Source of the DNA: Ligilactobacillus equi DSM 15833 = JCM 10991
GTDB taxonomy: Bacteria; Bacillota; Bacilli; Lactobacillales; Lactobacillaceae
DNA length: 36,990 nt
Reading direction: 5' to 3'
Assembly (NCBI RefSeq): GCF_000615765.1
Contig: NZ_BAMI01000016.1
Coordinates: 1-36,990 of the forward strand
Below are positions 36,869 to 36,990 of this stretch, one piece after another. A model generated the notes under the pieces. The model was not told the origin of the DNA. It made no database searches and worked only from the letters and a program-made list of their open reading frames with translations. The position numbers and the translations under genes were made by a program. Numbering within the stretch: the stretch's first letter is position 1; each line of letters starts with the position of its first letter.

Positions 36869-36898
36869 TTGACAAATATCTTGATGAAAAGTTATAAT
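36869..36898 (+). promoter_or_regulatory. ribosomal RNA operon main downstream promoter
   Basis: Consensus TTGACA (36869-36874) and consensus TATAAT (36893-36898) are separated by 18 nt. Transcription would start near 36905. Confidence 0.85.
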
Positions 36899-36904
36899 AT
36901 AGAA

Positions 36905-36990
36905 GTTGTCGCAAGACAGCGAGTAGATCTTTGAAAACTGAACAAAGTTTCGACAAACCAAATGTGTAGGGCCACATTAAGTGGATTTAG
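36905..36990 (+). other. 16S rRNA leader (rRNA operon continues beyond the window)
   Basis: The segment contains the boxA-like GATCTTTGAAAACTGAAC around 36927, typical of pre-16S leaders in lactobacilli and bacilli, followed by AACAAAG and more leader sequence. The 16S gene itself is not reached. The region 36708-36990 contains no gene, only promoters and this leader. Confidence 0.8.

Overview
The window is an ordinary chromosomal stretch of a low-to-mid GC Gram-positive bacterium, most probably a member of Lactobacillaceae or a close lactic acid bacterium. The reasons are an SMK-box (SAM-III) riboswitch before metK, T-box leaders before argS and thrS, a deoxyadenosine/deoxyguanosine-type nucleoside kinase, PurBox-like sites before the purine genes, cre-like sites, and the conserved order polA-mutM-coaE-nrdR-dnaB-dnaI-thrS. 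I cannot name the species from sequence alone.

Layout. 1-565: six tRNA genes (Gly-TCC, Ile-GAT, Ser-GCT, Glu-TTC, initiator Met-CAT, Asp-GTC) and a terminator. 567-4641: metK with its riboswitch, a minus-strand nucleotidyltransferase-like gene, ackA, and a minus-strand deoxynucleoside kinase. 4642-17851: the complete de novo purine pathway in two plus-strand units, purEKB and purCSQLFMNHD. Each unit has its own strong promoter with PurR-type boxes, and the second ends in a good terminator. 17856-19081: a LysR-type regulator and a DUF2187 protein. 19088-22437: an arginine-related neighbourhood with tRNA-Gly(CCC), T-box-argS, a Crp/Fnr regulator with a cre site in its promoter, and argR. 22464-27316: a class A penicillin-binding protein, YlbF-like protein, YhaM-like exonuclease, MaoC-fold protein and Bax1-family membrane protein. 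27334-36707: DNA replication, repair and precursor genes (polA, mutM, coaE, nrdR, dnaB, dnaI), then T-box-thrS. 36744-36990: tandem promoters and the leader of a ribosomal RNA operon whose 16S gene starts beyond the window.

How the genes work together. Ten plus-strand genes from purC to purD and the purEKB unit make IMP from PRPP, with purB also acting in AMP synthesis. The divergent deoxynucleoside kinase salvages purine deoxynucleosides. metK, argS and thrS are each controlled by an RNA sensor of their own product or substrate (SAM, uncharged tRNA-Arg, uncharged tRNA-Thr). The Crp-like gene and argR probably link arginine metabolism to carbon status, but their targets are not in the window.

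The main oddity is that five conserved genes (metK, purH, argS, yhaM, polA) each carry one apparent single-base loss in a short homopolymer. Several are normally essential and both halves are otherwise intact, so these look like sequencing or assembly errors rather than real pseudogenes. I found no mobile element, CRISPR array, phage, toxin-antitoxin or defence system. I do not see a new biological system here; the items worth checking are regulatory architecture and a few substituted active-site residues.
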